Shown one piece after another: positions 4,463 to 7,341 of a stretch of 7,341 bases of DNA (positions within the stretch are counted from its first letter, which is position 1; every line of letters begins with the position of its first letter). The notes beneath the pieces are model-generated. The model saw only the letters and a program-made list of their open reading frames with translations, did not search any database and was not told the origin of the DNA. The DNA is taken from assembly GCA_945872195.1 (NCBI GenBank), contig CAMBZO010000127.1:1-7341 (forward strand), in the 5' to 3' direction. This DNA comes from Akkermansia muciniphila (GTDB taxonomy: Bacteria > Verrucomicrobiota > Verrucomicrobiia > Limisphaerales > SXTU01). Made by a program: the position numbers and the translations under genes.

Positions 4463-5353
4463 ATGAACAACGAGCCGTTGCTCCAACTCGACCTCCCCGG
4501 CGTCCCCAAAATCAAGAGCGGCAAGGTCCGCGAGGTCTTCGACCTCGGCGACCGCCTGCTCTTCGTCGCCACCGACCGCATCTCTGCCTTCGACTGCGTC
4601 ATGCCCAACGGCATCCCGCGCAAGGGCGAAGTTCTCACGCAGCTCTCCCACTTCTGGTTCGGCCAGACGGAATCGCTCGTGCCCAACCACCTGCTCGCGA
4701 AGGCCGACGAGCCGTTGCCGCCGCCGCTCCAGCCCTTCGCCGCGCAGCTCGCGGGCCGCAGCATGATCGTGAAGAAGGCCACGCCACTGACCATCGAGTG
4801 CGTCGTGCGCGGCTACCTCGCGGGATCGGGCTGGAAGGAATACCAGCGCAGCCAGACCGTTTGCGGCATCCCGCTTCCCGCCGGTTTGCAGGAATCTTCC
4901 GAGCTGCCCGCACCCATCTTCACGCCCGCCACGAAAGCCGAGACCGGGCACGACGAGAACATCCCCTTCGAGACCGCTGCGCAGCTCGTCGGCGCGAACA
5001 TCGCAGAGCGCGCGCGCGACCTGAGCCTAAGCATCTACAACTTCGCCCGCGACTACGCCCGCCAGCGCGGCATCATCATCGCGGACACGAAGTTCGAGTT
5101 CGGCCTGTTCAACGGCGAGCTACTGCTCATTGACGAAGTGCTCACGCCGGACTCTTCGCGCTTCTGGCCAGCGGACAAGTTTCAGCCGGGCCAGGCCCAG
5201 CCGAGCTTCGATAAGCAGTTTGTGCGCGACTACCTCGAGACGCTCACGTGGGACAAATCGCCACCCGCGCCGTCGCTGCCCCCCCTCATCGTCTCCCGCA
5301 CGCAGGCGAAGTATCTGGAGGCGTATGAGCGGCTGACGGGGAGGAATCTGTGA
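4463..5353 (+). CDS. purC: Phosphoribosylaminoimidazole-succinocarboxamide synthase
   Basis: PurC joins CAIR and aspartate with ATP to form SAICAR in cytoplasmic de novo purine synthesis (EC 6.3.2.6). The 296-aa product is the longer form of about 300 residues, similar to yeast Ade1, rather than the roughly 237-aa E. coli type. Landmarks are the ATP-binding start SGKVREVFDLG (19-29), TDRISAFD (37-44), the MIVKKATPL strand (101-109), VVRGYLAGSGWKEY (114-127), PIFTPATKAETGHDENI (151-167), IADTKFEFG (206-214), LIDEVLTPDSSRFWP (222-236) and SFDKQFVRDYL (248-258). All expected motifs are present with no frameshift. The ATG at 4463 puts the first motif at the usual distance from the N-terminus. No Shine-Dalgarno motif is visible. 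moeA follows 42 nt later on the same strand and is probably co-transcribed, although the two pathways are unrelated. Confidence 0.97.
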   Translation: MNNEPLLQLDLPGVPKIKSGKVREVFDLGDRLLFVATDRISAFDCVMPNGIPRKGEVLTQLSHFWFGQTESLVPNHLLAKADEPLPPPLQPFAAQLAGRSMIVKKATPLTIECVVRGYLAGSGWKEYQRSQTVCGIPLPAGLQESSELPAPIFTPATKAETGHDENIPFETAAQLVGANIAERARDLSLSIYNFARDYARQRGIIIADTKFEFGLFNGELLLIDEVLTPDSSRFWPADKFQPGQAQPSFDKQFVRDYLETLTWDKSPPAPSLPPLIVSRTQAKYLEAYERLTGRNL

Positions 5354-5395
5354 TGTGGGCGCGGGAAGTAATGAGTGCTTAGTCCCACGCGCTCC

Positions 5396-6598
5396 ATGCT
5401 GACCTACGAAGAAGCCCTCGCCCGCATCCTCGCCGCGCTGCCCCCGGTCCGCTCAGAGCAAGTCCCGCTGGCGGAGGCCGCCGGACGTTTCCTCGCGGAA
5501 CCGGTCGTCTCCACGCTCGACCTCCCGCCCTTCGACAACTCCGCGATGGACGGTTACGCCGTGCGCGCGGCGGACGTGATTTCCGCGAGCGCGGAGCAAC
5601 CCGTCGCGCTCCGGCTCATCGGTCAGGTGGGCGCGGGGCAGGTTTTCAAGGGCGGCGTCAACCTGCAGACCTGCGTGCGCCTCTTCACCGGCACGCCGCT
5701 TCCAGCCGGCGCGGACGCAGTAGTGATGCAGGAAGACACGCGCGCGGAGGGTGACACCGTGCTCGTGCTCGACCGCGCGCGACCATGGGAAAACGTCCGC
5801 CTGCGCGGCGAGGATGTGAAGGCCGGCGCTGGGCTCGTGACACCGGGCACGCGGCTGGGCGCGGGTCATCTGGGTTTGCTCGCCGCCGTGGGCACCGCGC
5901 GGGTGCGCGTGGCTCGGCGACCCCGCGTCGCGATTGTGGCGACCGGCAGCGAGCTGCGCCCGCCGGGCAAGCCGCTCGCGCCCGGCCAGATTTACGAGAG
6001 CAACCGCACGATGCTCGCTGCGATGCTCACGGCCTGTGGCGCGGAGGTGCGCCCGCTGCCGCTCGTGCCGGACACGCTCACCCGCACGCGCAACGCGCTG
6101 CAACGCGCCTTCGCCGAGAACGACGCGGTGGTGACGAGCGGCGGCGCGTCGGTCGGGCAACTGGACTTCGTGAAGGCCGCGTTCACTGAGTTGGGCGGCA
6201 GCCAGGAGTTTTGGAAAGTCGCCATCAAGCCGGGCAAGCCCTTCGTCTTCGGCACGCTGCAAGGCAAGCTCCTCTTCGGCCTCCCGGGCAATCCGGTGTC
6301 CGCATTCGTCACGTTCCTGCTGCTGGTGCGCCCCGCGTTGCTGCGCTGGCAGGGTGCGACGGAGGTGGCGTTGCCCGCGCATCCCGGCACGCTGGTCGAA
6401 CCGCTCGTGAACCGGGGCGACCGCCGGCACTTCGTCCGCGTGCGCGTGGATGCGGAAGGGCGCGTCCACTCCGCCGGCATTCAGGCATCGCACAGGATGC
6501 ACTCCCTCGCGGCGGCCAACGCCCTTGTGGACGCGCCGCCGGCGACGACGCTGGCAGCGGGGGCGACGGTGCGCGTGCTGCGCGTCGATGGGCTATAG
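5396..6598 (+). CDS. moeA: Molybdopterin molybdotransferase
   Basis: MoeA inserts molybdate into adenylylated molybdopterin, the last general step of molybdenum cofactor synthesis in the cytoplasm. The product is 400 aa, the normal family length. Seen in order: MLTYEEALARIL (1-12); PPFDNSAMDGYAVR (44-57); FTGTPLPAGADAVVMQED (97-114); LRGEDVKAG (136-144); the MogA-like domain with VATGSEL (181-187), GQIYESN (197-203) and TSGGASVGQLDFVK (247-260); KPGKPFVFG (278-286); and LPGNPVSA (296-303). The C-terminal beta-barrel domain runs from about 325 to 400. I chose ATG 5396 because family members normally begin just before the conserved S/TYEEAL helix. An in-frame GTG at 5375 would add seven residues. 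The gene implies a molybdoenzyme elsewhere in the genome; no other cofactor genes are in the window. It lies 42 nt after purC. Confidence 0.96.
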   Translation: MLTYEEALARILAALPPVRSEQVPLAEAAGRFLAEPVVSTLDLPPFDNSAMDGYAVRAADVISASAEQPVALRLIGQVGAGQVFKGGVNLQTCVRLFTGTPLPAGADAVVMQEDTRAEGDTVLVLDRARPWENVRLRGEDVKAGAGLVTPGTRLGAGHLGLLAAVGTARVRVARRPRVAIVATGSELRPPGKPLAPGQIYESNRTMLAAMLTACGAEVRPLPLVPDTLTRTRNALQRAFAENDAVVTSGGASVGQLDFVKAAFTELGGSQEFWKVAIKPGKPFVFGTLQGKLLFGLPGNPVSAFVTFLLLVRPALLRWQGATEVALPAHPGTLVEPLVNRGDRRHFVRVRVDAEGRVHSAGIQASHRMHSLAAANALVDAPPATTLAAGATVRVLRVDGL

Positions 6599-6600
6599 CC

Positions 6601-6616
6601 CGGACAGCCCTGTCCG
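6601..6616. repeat. Perfect 16-bp palindromic element after moeA
   Basis: CGGACAG (6601-6607) and CTGTCCG (6610-6616) are perfect inverted arms separated by CC, starting 2 bp after the moeA stop. A TATTTTT run occurs at 6624-6630, but 7 bases of other sequence intervene. The loop is too short for the whole arm to pair in RNA. It may be a weak terminator, a dyad operator or a dispersed palindrome. The remaining sequence to 6709 shows no clear promoter. Confidence 0.45.
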
Positions 6617-6709
6617 CGCCGCGTATTTTTCCTCGCTTCAGTTTCAATCCGGGTCAATAAAGCCCCGAACCAAGCGTCAATAGCTGACTCGTTCGCAAAC
6701 TGTCATCAC

Positions 6710-7341
6710 ATGAAACTAAAGTCCCTCCTCGCCGCCGGCTTGTTGCTGGCGGTTTCCGTCTCCCACCTGACCGCCGCCGGCTTCGAGCTGAAGGCTGGTG
6801 AGAACGTCGCCCTCATCGGCAACGCCCTCGCCGACCGCATGCAGCACCACGGCTGGCTGGAGACGCTCGTCCACGCCAAGCTCCCCAAGCACAACCTCGT
6901 CTTCCGCAACCTCGCCGCCGCGGGCGATGAGGTGGCCGGCTTCACCGAGAAGCCCGACGCGAAGTTCCGGATGCGCTCGGAGAACTTCGGCACGTCCGAT
7001 GACTGGCTCAAACGCACGCAGGCCGATGTGGTCTGGGCGTTCTTCGGCTACAACGAAGCCTTCGCGGGCGAGGCCGGGCTGGGGACGTTCAAGACCAACC
7101 TCGTCCGCTTCATCCAACACACCACCGGGCAGAACTACAGCGGCAAGGCCAACGCCCGACTCGTGCTCTTCTCCCCCATCGCCGCCGAGCCGAGCAGCGA
7201 CCCGAACCGCCCCAAGGCCGAGCCGCTCAATGCCAACTTGAAGCTCTACACCGCCGCGATGGCCGAAGTGGCGAAGGCGAACAACGTGCCGTTCGTGGAC
7301 CTCTTCGCCAGCTCCGCCAGCCTGTTCGCCCGCGCGAAGCA
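6710..7341 (+). CDS. Exported SGNH/GDSL-fold protein, PVC type, 5' part only (partial)
   Basis: From ATG 6710 the frame stays open for 210 codons and leaves the window at the right edge. Residues 1-23 are a signal peptide (MKLK, then a Leu/Ala/Val core, cleavage near TAA-G). The following domain has the SGNH hydrolase layout: a strand and block I VALIGNALADRM (33-44), a block II-like RNLAAAGDE (66-74), block III FFGYNEAF (111-118), and a later VPFVDLF strand (193-199). In block I the usual GDS is GNA, so the serine nucleophile is replaced by alanine. This wording, and the FGTSDDWLKRTQADVV (93-108) segment before block III, match what I recall of the N-terminal domains of very large Planctomycetes/Verrucomicrobia proteins. 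Those continue into a dehydrogenase-like propeller and a c-type heme CxxCH domain. Whether that holds here cannot be seen. No Shine-Dalgarno motif precedes the ATG. Confidence 0.78.
   Translation, partial: MKLKSLLAAGLLLAVSVSHLTAAGFELKAGENVALIGNALADRMQHHGWLETLVHAKLPKHNLVFRNLAAAGDEVAGFTEKPDAKFRMRSENFGTSDDWLKRTQADVVWAFFGYNEAFAGEAGLGTFKTNLVRFIQHTTGQNYSGKANARLVLFSPIAAEPSSDPNRPKAEPLNANLKLYTAAMAEVAKANNVPFVDLFASSASLFARAK

Noticed and set aside
5375..5395. GTG start seven codons upstream in moeA
   Set aside because: A weak GGGAAG motif precedes it, but MoeA proteins normally begin at the position equivalent to ATG 5396. The GTG start remains possible.
5354..5395. Molybdenum-cofactor riboswitch or hairpin between purC and moeA
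   Set aside because: The gap is only 42 nt, far too short for a Moco riboswitch. The GTGGG/CCCAC complementarity is weak with a long loop.
5453..6502. 349-codon open frame on the minus strand inside moeA
   Set aside because: It mirrors moeA, which has every family motif. The antisense product is His/Arg/Ala-rich without domain features.
1..7341. tRNA, rRNA, CRISPR array
   Set aside because: No cloverleaf-like segment, rRNA-like sequence or regularly spaced repeat array is visible in the non-coding stretches.

Overview
The window is GC-rich (roughly 60-65% by eye) and looks like a chromosomal segment of a Verrucomicrobiota (PVC superphylum) bacterium. Three things point there: a lipoprotein of the exosortase-associated TIGR04073 type, the N-terminus of a PVC-type secreted SGNH-like protein at the right edge, and the near absence of Shine-Dalgarno motifs before start codons. 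The lineage is inferred from protein family resemblance and was not tested by a search.

Layout. (1) Positions 1-123 hold the last 40 codons of a transposase resembling the IS1595/ISXO2 family, followed by a hairpin and a good sigma70-like promoter. (2) Positions 267-743 encode the TIGR04073-type lipoprotein, closed by a strong intrinsic terminator whose T-tract contains the TTG start codon of ispE (795-1670, isoprenoid precursor synthesis). (3) A 68-bp convergent gap with a stem-loop separates ispE from a minus-strand block. In transcription order this block encodes a six-helix UreH/NicO-like metal transporter with a histidine-rich loop (4248-3568), a secreted protein with one jelly-roll carbohydrate-binding-like domain (3458-2889), and a secreted TraB/TIKI-like protein (2878-1739). 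The last two are 10 nt apart and form a clear transcription unit. A structured, repeat-bearing 109-bp leader lies between the transporter and that pair. (4) A 214-bp divergent intergenic region carrying a heptamer tandem repeat leads to purC (4463-5353, purine synthesis) and, 42 nt later, moeA (5396-6598, molybdenum cofactor synthesis). (5) After a short palindrome, an exported SGNH/GDSL-fold protein begins at 6710 and runs off the right edge; its block I lacks the catalytic serine.

ispE, purC and moeA are ordinary housekeeping genes dispersed singly or in pairs. The less described part is the minus-strand block, where a possible Ni/Co carrier stands upstream of a secreted CBM-like protein and a secreted TIKI-like putative metalloprotease. 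A functional link is a hypothesis only. I see no tRNA, rRNA, CRISPR array or recognisable riboswitch.
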